From Candidatus Frackibacter sp. WG13 (GTDB taxonomy: Bacteria; Bacillota; Halanaerobiia; Halobacteroidales; Acetohalobiaceae), in NCBI RefSeq assembly GCF_900114655.1, contig NZ_FOTT01000010.1, positions 27,172 to 91,171 on the forward strand: a DNA stretch of 64,000 bases, read 5' to 3'. The translations under genes and the position numbers were made by a program. A model generated the notes under the pieces. That model saw nothing but the letters and a program-made list of their open reading frames with translations, was not told the DNA's origin and ran no database searches. Below are positions 10,220-19,230 of this stretch, piece after piece (the stretch's first letter is position 1; every line of letters begins with the position of its first letter).

Positions 10220-11362
10220 TTAATCTTTCCTTAACTCTACTAACTCTTTCAAATCAACTGAATATATCCAACCAGCAAGAATAGCCGTAAGAGGTGCTAC
10301 TAAAACAAGACCGATACTCCCAGCTAATGTTCTGAGCACTTCCGCTGTTACCATCTTAAAGTTAATCATCCTATCTAAACTAGTACTCCTAGTACTAAAT
10401 AACATTAGTAAAGTTAAGTATCCACCAGAATAAGCTAATAATAAAGTAGTAGTCATCGTACCAATTACAGCTCTTCCTACATTAAAACCAGATTGAATTA
10501 ACTCTTTCATCTCTATATCCGGTGATTTATCTTTAATTTCAGCAACAGAAGCTGCTACATCCATGGCAATATCCATTGCTGCTCCTGATGCACCTATTAC
10601 TATTGAAGCATAAAAAATATGCTTCATATTTAAATCCATATGTCCACTAAAGAGTAATACTTGAGAAAAAGGAGCAGTCATTCCTCGTAAAGCTAACTTA
10701 TTCCCAAAAAAAACTGTAATTCCTATAGTAGCTATTAACCCAGATACAGTACCTATAAAAGCTGCTAAACCTTTCTTGGTCAAACCAGCAATTGAAAAAA
10801 TAATAATTGCCGTTAAAACTATTATAGTTAGACTGGCTAATAATAACGGGTTATATCCTGCTAATAAACCTGGTATTAAAAATTTCCAAATTACATAAAG
10901 ACTTGCCACAAAAGAGAATAAGGCCATTACTCCTACAGCACGAGCATATATTATTAAGAGTAAAATAAAGATTCCAAATAAGACTAATTGCCAACCCTGG
11001 CGATAAAGGTCTATTACTTTAACTGCTATAATCTGACCTTCTTTTTCTTTAATAGCAACTAATATCTTATCTCCTTTTTTTAAAAAGTTATCTATCTCAG
11101 CTTTACCAGTAAGTTGATTGATTGCTTTAAACCTCTTACCTTTATGCTTTCCTTCTACAATCCTAACTACCAGTGATTGATAACCTACTCCCGTAATTCC
11201 CGAGCGTATTACTTCACTATTATCTACTTTAAGCACTTTAGCCTTTATTTCAGCATTTTCTTTCGGTCCGTCTCTAAAATTATCATAAAATAATATTCCA
11301 AATATTAATAAAGCTAAAATAATCATTACTATCTTTAATTTAGAACGCTGCATTAAAGTCAC
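10220..11362 (-). CDS. YibE/F family membrane protein
   Basis: A 380-residue protein with an N-terminal membrane segment, a beta-rich extracytoplasmic domain at about 35-120 and seven or so membrane helices from 125 onward. The region GASGAAMDIAMDVAASVAEI near 254-273 is the signature of the YibE/F family. The function of the family is not established; transport has been proposed. It is monocistronic, between the AEC gene and the alkaline phosphatase terminator. Confidence 0.88.
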   Translation of the reverse strand: MTLMQRSKLKIVMIILALLIFGILFYDNFRDGPKENAEIKAKVLKVDNSEVIRSGITGVGYQSLVVRIVEGKHKGKRFKAINQLTGKAEIDNFLKKGDKILVAIKEKEGQIIAVKVIDLYRQGWQLVLFGIFILLLIIYARAVGVMALFSFVASLYVIWKFLIPGLLAGYNPLLLASLTIIVLTAIIIFSIAGLTKKGLAAFIGTVSGLIATIGITVFFGNKLALRGMTAPFSQVLLFSGHMDLNMKHIFYASIVIGASGAAMDIAMDVAASVAEIKDKSPDIEMKELIQSGFNVGRAVIGTMTTTLLLAYSGGYLTLLMLFSTRSTSLDRMINFKMVTAEVLRTLAGSIGLVLVAPLTAILAGWIYSVDLKELVELRKD

Positions 11363-11401
11363 CTCATAATTAAATAACGTTATATTGCTATTAGTATACT
11401 A

Positions 11402-11430
11402 GAAAATAGCCGGCAATAACCGGCTATTTC
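11402..11430 (-). terminator. Terminator of alkaline phosphatase gene
   Basis: Minus strand: stem AAATAGCCGG / CCGGCTATTT with a short loop and trailing TTTC, directly after the phosphatase stop codon. Confidence 0.7.
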
Positions 11431-11441
11431 CAATTTCAAAT

Positions 11442-12902
11442 TTAGTCTAATTCAGTTAATTTAAAACCCATTAAGTCAGCCATAGTACGACTCACTTCAG
11501 TATTATCTTTATAACCACCGAATAACTCAGCACCTGGTCCTATAGCAGTTAAAGGTACCGTAGTTCCAGTATGAGCATAAGTTGTCCAATATACACCCGC
11601 TCTTTCAGATAAAACCTGAGCAACTGCAGCTCTAACTGGACTCATAAAGCCTGGCATATAATCTACAGGCTTCTTACCTGCGTCAGCTAAGTCCATTCCC
11701 TTCTCAATCTGAGCTCTTTCTTTAGCTGTTAAGTTAGTTAAACCAAATTCATTTTTAACATAAGCAAAAGTTTCTTCTCTATTACCTTCATATGGAATAG
11801 AGTCTATAGACGCTTTAATTGGTAGTAACTCATCAATATTTAAGAAATAATCATTCTTAAATCCTAATCCTAAACCACCTGTTTCGTGATCACCAGTTAC
11901 TACAATTAAAGTTTCATTAGGATGTTTCTTATAGAACTCATAAGCCTCAGTAATAGCTTCATCAAAAGCTAAAATATCTCTAGCAACCGTAGCAGGACCG
12001 TTAGCATGTCCTGCATAATCAATTCTTCCACCTTCAACCATCATTACGAAGCCATTTTCACGTTTGGCTAATGTATCAATACCTTTACGAGTTATTTCTG
12101 CTAAACTTGGAAGTTTTTCAGGATTTCGATCTAATTCATAAGGAAGATGACTGTAAGTTAATGGAGCGAATACCTTATCTCCTGCTTGCGGTTCATAATT
12201 TCTAAATCCTTCTGAGTTGTTCACAAAAGTCTTATACCCTTTATCTTTAAATACATTAACTAAGTTCTTATCGTCTTTTCGCTTAGAACCTAATTCACTA
12301 TCTTGTGGTACAAAGTATCTATACCCTCCGCCAGCTAAGAAATCAACATTACTAGCTGCAATATCTTCAGCAATTTGATTAGGGTTATATCTACTTTCAT
12401 TATGTGCTAAAAAAGATGCTGGAGTTGCATGAGTCAATCTCATATTAGAGATTACTCCAGTTGCTAAGCCTTGGTCACGGGCTGCTTCTATTAAAGTCTT
12501 AACAGCTGTTCCATCTGGGAGTTGTCCAATCATACCTTTATTTGTTTTATTTCCAGTTGCTAAGGCAGTACCTGCCGCTGCAGAATCTGTTACTAAAGTA
12601 TTAGCAGCATAAGTAGTATTCATACCTGCTACTGGGAACTTATTCATAGTCAGGTCATTATTTGGATCACCAGTCTTTGCTCTTAAAAGGTACTCTCCTA
12701 ACTGTCGCTGAGAAGATGCCATTCCATCACCAATAAATAGGAAGACATATTTAGGTTGCTTGTTAACTACATTATTTTTAGTATCTGCCTTCTTTACAGG
12801 CCCTGAGGACATAGCGTTAACTAAACCAGTAACCCCAACTGTAAATACTACTAAAGCCACAAGCATAATTACAACTTTTGTATTTAATCTCTTTTTAAAC
12901 AT
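11442..12902 (-). CDS. Secreted alkaline phosphatase (PhoA family)
   Basis: A 486-residue phosphomonoesterase with an N-terminal signal peptide or anchor (about 8-30). Metal and catalytic motifs of the family are all visible: FLFIGDGMASS near 54 (first metal Asp), VTDSAAAGTALATG near 105 (nucleophile Ser), ATPASFLAHNESR, MVEGGRIDYAGHA near 290, VVTGDHETGG near 335 and a late YAHTGTTVP near 440. It would release phosphate from organic esters outside the membrane. The 350-base upstream region carries two TCAGACGTCTGA-type palindromes rather than an evident Pho box, so phosphate-independent control is possible. Confidence 0.93.
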   Translation of the reverse strand: MFKKRLNTKVVIMLVALVVFTVGVTGLVNAMSSGPVKKADTKNNVVNKQPKYVFLFIGDGMASSQRQLGEYLLRAKTGDPNNDLTMNKFPVAGMNTTYAANTLVTDSAAAGTALATGNKTNKGMIGQLPDGTAVKTLIEAARDQGLATGVISNMRLTHATPASFLAHNESRYNPNQIAEDIAASNVDFLAGGGYRYFVPQDSELGSKRKDDKNLVNVFKDKGYKTFVNNSEGFRNYEPQAGDKVFAPLTYSHLPYELDRNPEKLPSLAEITRKGIDTLAKRENGFVMMVEGGRIDYAGHANGPATVARDILAFDEAITEAYEFYKKHPNETLIVVTGDHETGGLGLGFKNDYFLNIDELLPIKASIDSIPYEGNREETFAYVKNEFGLTNLTAKERAQIEKGMDLADAGKKPVDYMPGFMSPVRAAVAQVLSERAGVYWTTYAHTGTTVPLTAIGPGAELFGGYKDNTEVSRTMADLMGFKLTELD

Positions 12903-13252
12903 CTTACTCCTCCTTAAAATTTTATTATTAGTTAAAACCAGTACTTACCCCTATGAAGCATGTGATTAAAATTTCCCCTTATACAAACTTCACCCCCTCT
13001 TTAATAATACAAATGGTCAGACGTCTGATGATAATATTGAAAAAAATAACAACTTATTCCTAATTTGTCAGACGTCTAATGAGTTTTTATAAAAATAAAT
13101 AGTTAACTAATATATAAAGTTAACTATGACTAATCTTTATTATGGTTAATTATGTGAGTTTTATTTCATCATCCGATTATATTATATATGTTTTTGCTTA
13201 AATTGTCAAACTTTTAAAACTTCTTAATAACTAGAAAGCACTTGCTTTCAAT
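12903..13252. other. Intergenic region upstream of alkaline phosphatase
   Basis: 350 bases without a gene. It contains the two GACGTC-centred palindromes described separately and a perfect 7-9-7 inverted repeat GTTAACT / AGTTAAC at about 13102-13124. No coding potential was seen. Confidence 0.6.
13017..13078. promoter_or_regulatory. Paired operator-like palindromes TCAGACGTCTGA
   Basis: A perfect 12-bp palindrome at 13017-13028 and a near copy (one mismatch) at 13068-13079, centres 51 bp apart, about five helical turns. Both lie 115-175 bases upstream of the alkaline phosphatase start. The form TTGTCAGACGTCTNA resembles operators of FadR-subfamily GntR repressors; the cognate regulator is not in this window. 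Confidence 0.55.
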
Positions 13253-13591
13253 CTATCTTTCTTCTTTATCATTAAGTATAAAGATATGATGTAAAGTAAA
13301 CTCAACCATTCCTAAAACTAAACCAGTAATTATTGCAGTTTCTAGACTAAAGAAACCTGCCCCAGTTAATTTAGGAGTCACCCATAATGAAAAAATAATA
13401 AAAGCAGTACCCATTAAAGATGATATTAAATTACCAAACATAGGCAAAAAGATCGGTTCTGCAGTAATTCCAATTAAAACTAAAATAACAGCTAACCCTA
13501 AAATAACTAATAATGGTAATGACGCTCCTGAACTAAAAGTAGCTAAATAAATTATTAACGGAAAAAGAATCATCTTTAAAATAAAGTTCAT
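13253..13591 (-). CDS. DUF2512-like small membrane protein
   Basis: A 112-residue protein with four predicted membrane helices and the motif PIFLPMFGN near 46-54, followed by a late HHIFI. This layout resembles the DUF2512 (YndM) family of spore-formers, of unknown function. It has its own ribosome binding site (AGGTGG) and lies alone between the phosphatase control region and the MFS terminator. The family assignment is moderate because the protein is short. Confidence 0.6.
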   Translation of the reverse strand: MNFILKMILFPLIIYLATFSSGASLPLLVILGLAVILVLIGITAEPIFLPMFGNLISSLMGTAFIIFSLWVTPKLTGAGFFSLETAIITGLVLGMVEFTLHHIFILNDKEER

Positions 13592-13652
13592 TTAATCCAC
13601 CTCCAATTAATAATTATTATGTGATTTTCACAACTTTTTCATAATTATAAAT

Positions 13653-13687
13653 TAAAAAGAGTCCAGAAATTTTCTGGACTCTTTTTA
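13653..13687 (-). terminator. Terminator of MFS transporter gene
   Basis: Minus strand: 12-bp stem AGAGTCCAGAAA / TTTCTGGACTCT followed by TTTTTAATTT, eight bases after the stop codon. Confidence 0.9.
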
Positions 13688-13694
13688 GATAAGA

Positions 13695-14942
13695 TTATCC
13701 TTGTTTTATGCCTTTTAATTCCTTCTTCTCTACACTAAGAAAAGACTTAACAAATAAGAAAGCACCAGTTAAGTAGAAAAAGAAGGTTAAAAAGTAAGTG
13801 GCTTTATAACCATAATTAGCAACTAACCACCCTGCTAGCATTGCAGCTACACTACGGGCAACACTCTTACTAGTCCGCATTAAACTACTAGTTGTTGTCT
13901 GTTTAGCATCAGATGTAATCTCCATTGCAAAATCAGAAGCAATCGGTTTTGTTATATTCATTAGTGCACCTCTAAATAAGAAAGCAAAACTAACAATAGC
14001 AAAGTTAGGCACTAAGACAATCGCTAATAGAAATGGCAAAGAAGTAATTTGAGCCACACCAACAGACTTTACCTTTCCCATCTTACCTACTAAATAAGGT
14101 GTCAAGAATAAAGCTAAAGCCATCGTTACTCGATATAAGAACATCATGGTTCCTACTTCTTGAGTAGTCGCTCCTAACTTATTAGCTAAAAAGACACTAA
14201 AAAACGGAGCAATTAAACCACCACCAGCACCTAATAGAAACTGATATAAACTTAACTTGCTAATTCTCTCTTCTTTTAAGCCATCTACTACATCTATCTC
14301 ATCCTGCTTTTCTTTATCATCTTCATCCTCATCAATGAAGATAGTTGGAATCACTGCTAATAGTGCTATTATACCAAAGGCTAGCAACACATATCTATGT
14401 GACAACAACTCAGTTGTTTCTTGAGCTAGAATAGTTTTGACAAAGATAATTGGCAGAAATCCAACTAAGAAACTACCTATTGTCTTTGCTGCTGTCATCA
14501 ATACAAAATTAAAACTAAACAATTCTTCTCTTTCTTTAGCTTGACTATTATTCGATAAAAATGGCCCAATCATTACGAATAATATAGCTAATGCTCCACC
14601 GTACATAAGACTTCCTGTTAATATCAGAAACTTACTACTTGATAGAGCCTGAATTATTATCGCTATCCCAGCTAAAATAGAAGCTAAGAACAGACTATTC
14701 TTGGCCCCTATCTTTTCATTTAAAGTTCCAGCCGGAACAGCTAGTAATCCAGTCGTTAAAATTCGCGCTCCTACAACTAATCCAAAAAAGTCTTCAGCAA
14801 AACCTAACTCCAAGATATACAGACCTAAAAGAACCTGTACAGCTCCTAAACTAACAAAATTCAAACCAATACAACCTAAAAAACTCTTAGCATTCGTTGA
14901 AAAATTTCCAACTCTTTGTGCATACCCTTTAATTTGTGACAT
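13695..14942 (-). CDS. Major facilitator superfamily transporter
   Basis: A 415-residue protein with about twelve hydrophobic segments and a charged central loop (DEDEDDKEKQDE near 205-216) between the two six-helix halves, as in MFS_1 carriers. Motif-A-like sequence GTLNEKIGAKN occurs after the second helix and VGKMGKVKSVG in the second half. It may be an exporter of drug-like compounds or a solute carrier; substrate unknown. It has a possible TTGACT promoter about 75 bases upstream and its own terminator. Confidence 0.85.
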   Translation of the reverse strand: MSQIKGYAQRVGNFSTNAKSFLGCIGLNFVSLGAVQVLLGLYILELGFAEDFFGLVVGARILTTGLLAVPAGTLNEKIGAKNSLFLASILAGIAIIIQALSSSKFLILTGSLMYGGALAILFVMIGPFLSNNSQAKEREELFSFNFVLMTAAKTIGSFLVGFLPIIFVKTILAQETTELLSHRYVLLAFGIIALLAVIPTIFIDEDEDDKEKQDEIDVVDGLKEERISKLSLYQFLLGAGGGLIAPFFSVFLANKLGATTQEVGTMMFLYRVTMALALFLTPYLVGKMGKVKSVGVAQITSLPFLLAIVLVPNFAIVSFAFLFRGALMNITKPIASDFAMEITSDAKQTTTSSLMRTSKSVARSVAAMLAGWLVANYGYKATYFLTFFFYLTGAFLFVKSFLSVEKKELKGIKQG

Positions 14943-15265
14943 AGCTTTAAGTAAGCTGCCTCCTCAGTACTTTTTAAATTACGCCAATAATGATAACATA
15001 CTGAGTGAGGAAGTCAATCCGTTAATAGACAACTAGTATCTCTCATACACCAATTAATTCCGTTGACAAACAAATAAACAGTTGAGCTTTATAAATACTA
15101 TAAAGTTAAGCACTAAGCTCCTAAATATGAATTTATGTAATCATAATAAATGTTTACATATGGTTTCCCTCATCCTTAACCTCAATCTTAACCTAAAAAT
15201 TATATCAATAATAGTTAACTAGAAAAATATGTATTACTTCAACACATACGATTCATATATAATAC
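14943..15265. other. Intergenic region between MFS gene and cbiO
   Basis: 323 bases. On the MFS side an interrupted inverted repeat CTCAGTA / TACTGAG and a TTGACT box suggest its promoter. A stretch at 15174-15197 holds four hexamers of the CCTYAA type described under repeats. No convincing gene or terminator was found. Confidence 0.5.
15174..15197. repeat. Hexamer tandem repeat (CCTTAA type)
   Basis: Four consecutive hexamers CCTTAA, CCTCAA, TCTTAA, CCTAAA. The same degenerate hexamer recurs at 29754-29789 and 32419-32460. Confidence 0.7.
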
Positions 15266-16093
15266 CTATAATAAAGAAAATAACTCTCTTTTAGAATCAG
15301 GGATAGGAAAGTCACTTGCCAATATATTTTTCTGTACTAATTCATTATAAACTTCTACAATCCAAGGTTGTGTCAAATCTGCATTCATCAATAACTCTTT
15401 ATCTTGAAATATATCACTTGGAACTCCTTCTCCAATGATTTTACCTTCTGCAAAGATATAAACATAATCTGCCCATGAATATGCTAAATTAACATCATGA
15501 GTAGAAAGAATTACTGTGATCCCTTGATTATTAATTTCATCGAAGAAATCAATAATTTCATTAGAATGCCGAGGATCAAGCCAAACTGTTGGCTCATCAA
15601 AGATAATAGCCTGTGGTTTCATCGCTAAAATATCAGCAATAGAAATCCGTTTCTTTTGACCATAGCTTAATAAATGAGTTGGTCTATCTTTAAGTTCAGT
15701 TATTCCGGTTACTTTCATTGCTTCATTAACTCTTGCTCTTACTTCTTCTTCCGACAATCCTAAATTTAAAGGACCAAAAGAAATTTCCTGAAAAACACTC
15801 GAGGAGAACAACTGCATGTCCGGATCCTGAAAAACAATTCCTACATTTTTTCTTAATTCTTTTAATGCTCTTTTATTATATTTAACCGTTTCACCCTTAA
15901 ACTTTATGCTTCCTTGGTCTGGCTGCAAAATGCCGTTAAAATGAAGAAACAAAGTTGATTTTCCCGCTCCGTTAGCACCAAGAATGGCTACCTTCTTTCC
16001 CTCCTCAATCGAAATTGATAGACCATCTAATGCTTTGGTTCCATCGGGATAACTAAATATAATATCCTCAGCTTCAAGTATTGATGATGACAA
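15266..16093 (-). CDS. cbiO: Cobalt ECF transporter ATPase CbiO
   Basis: A 275-residue ABC ATPase of the energy-coupling-factor type. Walker A is GANGAGKST near 37-45, the signature is LLSYGQKKR near 142, Walker B is AIIFDEPTVWLDP near 163, and the switch His is in STHD. It powers uptake by the CbiMNQ membrane complex. Its start overlaps cbiQ by 20 bases. As the only ECF ATPase in the window it may also serve the second CbiM-L-Q set at 18.5-20.5 kb, which has none. Confidence 0.93.
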   Translation of the reverse strand: MSSSILEAEDIIFSYPDGTKALDGLSISIEEGKKVAILGANGAGKSTLFLHFNGILQPDQGSIKFKGETVKYNKRALKELRKNVGIVFQDPDMQLFSSSVFQEISFGPLNLGLSEEEVRARVNEAMKVTGITELKDRPTHLLSYGQKKRISIADILAMKPQAIIFDEPTVWLDPRHSNEIIDFFDEINNQGITVILSTHDVNLAYSWADYVYIFAEGKIIGEGVPSDIFQDKELLMNADLTQPWIVEVYNELVQKNILASDFPIPDSKRELFSLL

Positions 16094-16871
16094 ACTGATC
16101 TCCTCCTATGTATACTGTAATTAATATTAAAGATACTTCAACTAAAAAAATAATAGCTAAATTCTTCTTAGAAAACTCATATTCAGGTTCTAAAACCCTA
16201 ATCTCTCCCTCATAACCTCTAGCTAAGAGTGTCGTTAATAATCCTTTTGCCCGATAATAAGCTCTAATGAAGAGATTAGAAATTAGTTTACTTAATGATT
16301 GACAGGATCTTTTAAAATTTGAATAACCTAAACGAGATAATTGAGAAGTTCTAATCAGATTAGCAGTATCTAAAAGAACAAAGATAAAACGATAGATTAA
16401 GCTCATTAGTTCAATAAATATCCGTGGTACTTTTAATTTTCTAAGTACTGAAATAATTTCTATCATTGGAGTAGTTAAAGCTAAAAAATAAAGACAAGAA
16501 ACTGTTCCTAAAGATTTTAAGAATAAATTTATAGCAAAAATTATATTCTCCATTTGAATACCAATCTTCCAACCCCAAAGACTTAAGTAATAAAGAAAAC
16601 TACTTGCTTCCTTAGAAATAGAAATAACAATAGTAATTGTACTAATTAATAAAAATGAAATTGGAATTAAAATTAATTTTATGAAAAATTGCCGCGGTAT
16701 TTTAGCACCAAAGATTACTACCCCGGCCATTAATAAAATAATAGCCAGGGAGGTAATTATTGAATTAGCTGCTAAACAGATAATCATAGTTAAAAGTGCA
16801 AATATTGTTTTTTCAACTGGATGAATTGAACGTAAATTATTAGAATAAGCATATTGATCAATATCTAACAT
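16074..16871 (-). CDS. cbiQ: Cobalt ECF transporter T-component CbiQ
   Basis: A 265-residue membrane protein with several hydrophobic segments and the cytoplasmic coupling region containing RTSQLSRLGY and AYYRAKGLLTTLLARGYEG near 195-215, whose alanine/arginine-glycine motifs dock onto the ATPases. It overlaps cbiN by 7 bases and cbiO by 20, consistent with translational coupling in a cbiMNQO operon. Confidence 0.92.
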   Translation of the reverse strand: MLDIDQYAYSNNLRSIHPVEKTIFALLTMIICLAANSIITSLAIILLMAGVVIFGAKIPRQFFIKLILIPISFLLISTITIVISISKEASSFLYYLSLWGWKIGIQMENIIFAINLFLKSLGTVSCLYFLALTTPMIEIISVLRKLKVPRIFIELMSLIYRFIFVLLDTANLIRTSQLSRLGYSNFKRSCQSLSKLISNLFIRAYYRAKGLLTTLLARGYEGEIRVLEPEYEFSKKNLAIIFLVEVSLILITVYIGGDQFVIINT

Positions 16872-17173
16872 TTTTCATCTTGCTCCATTTCTTCTTTATA
16901 TTTAGTTTCTGTTCGTTTAGCACCAATATAATAACCTAAAAATCCAGCTCCTAAAGCAGCTTGTAAAGCAAATAGTAAACTCTCAATCTCTCCACTCGGC
17001 GGCTCCCAAATATGACTAAACCAAGATTGATAATTCGGATTCATCTTAGTAATTAATTCTCCAGCTGCTCCATCAGCACCTCCAAACTCAGCATCTGGTT
17101 TGATAATAAGTGGCGTAATAGTTACAATTAAAATTAAAGCTAATATAATTAAATTCTTTCCAGCTAAACTCAT
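16865..17173 (-). CDS. cbiN: Cobalt transport protein CbiN
   Basis: A 102-residue protein with two membrane helices (about 7-25 and 65-85) around an extracytoplasmic loop containing DAEFGGADGAAGELI, the typical CbiN feature. CbiN assists metal loading into CbiM. It lies 14 bases after cbiM and overlaps cbiQ, so it belongs to the same operon. Confidence 0.92.
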   Translation of the reverse strand: MSLAGKNLIILALILIVTITPLIIKPDAEFGGADGAAGELITKMNPNYQSWFSHIWEPPSGEIESLLFALQAALGAGFLGYYIGAKRTETKYKEEMEQDEKC

Positions 17174-17187
17174 ACTCTTTTACCTCC

Positions 17188-17931
17188 TTAAGAAATGATT
17201 GAAAGTTTCTTTAATTCGCCTTTACTATACTCTCTAAGTAAATTAAAAATTAATACTGTTACCAAGCCCTCAGTAATCGCTAAAGGAACTTGAGTTATTG
17301 CAAAAACCCCCATGAATTTAGTTAGCGACGCTATGAAACCACCAGTCTCAGCTGGAAAAGCTAACGACAATTGTATTGCTGTCATTACATAAGTTAAAAG
17401 GTTTCCTAAAGCTGCTGCTAAAAATACCGTTAACCAAAGTGGCGCTCCTAATTTTCTAAATAACTTATATATACCATAAGCAACAAATGGACCCACTATA
17501 GCCATCGAAAAAACATTAGCTCCTAAAGTAGTTAAGCCTCCATGAGCTAAAAGAACAGCTTGAAAAATAAGAACAATACAACCTAAAACAACCATCGGCC
17601 AAGGTCCAAATAGAATAGCTCCTAAACCAATTCCTGTTGGATGTGAAGTGCTTCCTGTTACAGAAGGCAATTTAAGAGAAGAAAGCACAAAAATAAAAGC
17701 TCCTGCTAAAGCTAATAACATCTTTATACTTGGATCGTGCTCATCCACTACTCTTTTAACATGTTTAATCCCTAAAGTTAAAAACGGCAACATCAAAACC
17801 CACCAGATTCCTGCCCACTTAGCTGGTAAAAAACCTTCAGCAATATGCATCGCATAAGCATTTTCTGGTAAAAACAGCGAAACTAATACTATCCCTACAC
17901 TTACTAACCAATAATTCTTTCTCCCCATCAA
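17188..17931 (-). CDS. cbiM: Cobalt ECF substrate-binding component CbiM
   Basis: A 247-residue membrane protein. A signal-peptide-like segment (about 6-27) precedes MHIAEGFLP; in the CbiM/NikM family processing or initiation exposes Met1-His2 as metal ligands, so cleavage before this Met is likely. Motif GSTSHPTGIGLGAILFGPWP near 92-111 carries the third conserved histidine. First gene of cbiMNQO, behind a cobalamin riboswitch and terminator, so it should be shut off when cobamide is plentiful. Cobalt is the likely substrate. Confidence 0.93.
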   Translation of the reverse strand: MMGRKNYWLVSVGIVLVSLFLPENAYAMHIAEGFLPAKWAGIWWVLMLPFLTLGIKHVKRVVDEHDPSIKMLLALAGAFIFVLSSLKLPSVTGSTSHPTGIGLGAILFGPWPMVVLGCIVLIFQAVLLAHGGLTTLGANVFSMAIVGPFVAYGIYKLFRKLGAPLWLTVFLAAALGNLLTYVMTAIQLSLAFPAETGGFIASLTKFMGVFAITQVPLAITEGLVTVLIFNLLREYSKGELKKLSIIS

Positions 17932-18004
17932 AATCTCCCCTTATTTTAATCTCATTACCCAATCCTCATTCCTTTAATCACTTATATCTCTTCCTGATTG
18001 CAAA

Positions 18005-18041
18005 TAAAAAACCTCAATCTCAGATTAACAAGATTGAGGTT
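18005..18041 (-). terminator. Riboswitch-controlled terminator before cbiM
   Basis: Minus strand: 9-bp stem CCTCAATCT / AGATTGAGG (with flanking pairs AA/TT) followed by TTTTTTATTT. It lies between the cobalamin aptamer and cbiM, as expected for transcription attenuation. Confidence 0.88.
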
Positions 18042-18099
18042 AATTAGCTCCAAACCACACTAATCACCTACCTTCCTTGCCATCGAAGATATAGTAGGT

Positions 18100-18335
18100 T
18101 AATGACTAGGCAGGTCTCCTGACTTCCGGTTGTAAGGACTTCACCTTCCCTGAATACTTAAAATATCCAAGTGGTCTTCTCATCCTCTAGCAATTAACAA
18201 TTAATTATCTTTTGACTGTTAACTTTTGACTTTTAATTGTAAATTGCACTTCACCGGTTACAGTGGCGGGCCCGTTCAGGTCTTACACCTGATTCCCTAT
18301 TCTCCTTTAACCGTAGTTAAAGGCACCTAATCATT
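18100..18335 (-). promoter_or_regulatory. Cobalamin (B12) riboswitch upstream of cbiMNQO
   Basis: Reading the minus strand, the conserved blocks appear in order: AGGTGCC, AGGGAATCAGGTG, GGGCCCGCCACTGTAA, GGGAAGGTGAAGTC, GGAAGTCAGGAGACCTGCCT (B12 box). An extra arm at 18188-18247 contains an AT-rich inverted repeat GCAATT / AATTGC enclosing GTCAAAAGTTAACAGTC-like repeats, longer than usual. With the following terminator it should repress cobalt uptake when adenosylcobalamin is bound. Confidence 0.95.
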
Positions 18336-18463
18336 AACGTTATTTAATTTTTAATAATCAACAATAATGCTTTATAACATTTTATTACACTTCACCTATA
18401 TTATTCTTTATAACTTTTACAAACTCCTTCCTTGTGAGTAAAAAAACTAACCACAAACTCTGT

Positions 18464-19225
18464 TTACATCAAAATAATTCCTTGTTCTAAAATAACAAAC
18501 CAGCTTAAACAAGCTAAAGTACAAGCAAAAATTACTATATCCCGAGGAATTACTTTAAATTCATCATTTATATATATTTTTCCTTTAAATCCACGGGCTA
18601 ACATCGCTCTATAAACTCTTATTGACCGTTCATAACTTTTTATAATTAGCATCCCTACTAAATAGGCATAATTTTTATAACAATGTAAGCTCGTTTCTGG
18701 TTTAAACCCTCTAACTTTCATCGAATTATGAAGACTATTGAACTCATCACTTATTACGTAAAGATAACGATAAACAAAGAAGAATAGATAAATAAGCTTT
18801 TCAGGCACATACAGACACTTCATAGCATGCATAAGTGAAGATATAGTGGAAGTAGATAATAAAGAAATAACCGCAATCATAATTGTATTCGACCTAATTG
18901 TTATCTTAGTAGCGTATATAATTCCTGCCCAAGACGCACTTAGAGGACCTATTTGAAATAGACTATCTCCTGGATAGGTAAACGGGATAAATAACCACAT
19001 AAAGAAGATAAAAGTATTAATAACTAATAATCGTTTTAAAACTTGTTTTAAATCCAGTTTAGCAGAGACCAAGAAGAAACAAGCTAAAAAGAAGATCTGT
19101 AATAACATCAATATATTATTGCCTACTGCAGTAATCACAGCCAATAAGATAGCCATTATGATTTTTAAGCGAGGGTCTAAATCGTGAACCCAACTAGAAC
19201 CCATAGCAAACTTTTCATTAAACAT
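18464..19225 (-). CDS. cbiQ: Second ECF T-component CbiQ/NikQ
   Basis: A 253-residue membrane protein similar in layout to the CbiQ at 16.1 kb. It contains KSYERSIRVYRAMLARGFKG near 206-225, the ATPase-docking helix. It follows the CbiL-like gene by 5 bases and is the last gene of the set; no CbiO follows, and the riboswitch of the next operon begins about 130 bases downstream. Nickel or cobalt specificity cannot be decided. Confidence 0.9.
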   Translation of the reverse strand: MFNEKFAMGSSWVHDLDPRLKIIMAILLAVITAVGNNILMLLQIFFLACFFLVSAKLDLKQVLKRLLVINTFIFFMWLFIPFTYPGDSLFQIGPLSASWAGIIYATKITIRSNTIMIAVISLLSTSTISSLMHAMKCLYVPEKLIYLFFFVYRYLYVISDEFNSLHNSMKVRGFKPETSLHCYKNYAYLVGMLIIKSYERSIRVYRAMLARGFKGKIYINDEFKVIPRDIVIFACTLACLSWFVILEQGIILM

Positions 19226-19230
19226 AATAT

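Noticed and set aside
15063..15105. Plus-strand TTGACA with a TATAAA-like box
   Set aside because: Spacing is about 20 bases or more and no plus-strand gene follows.
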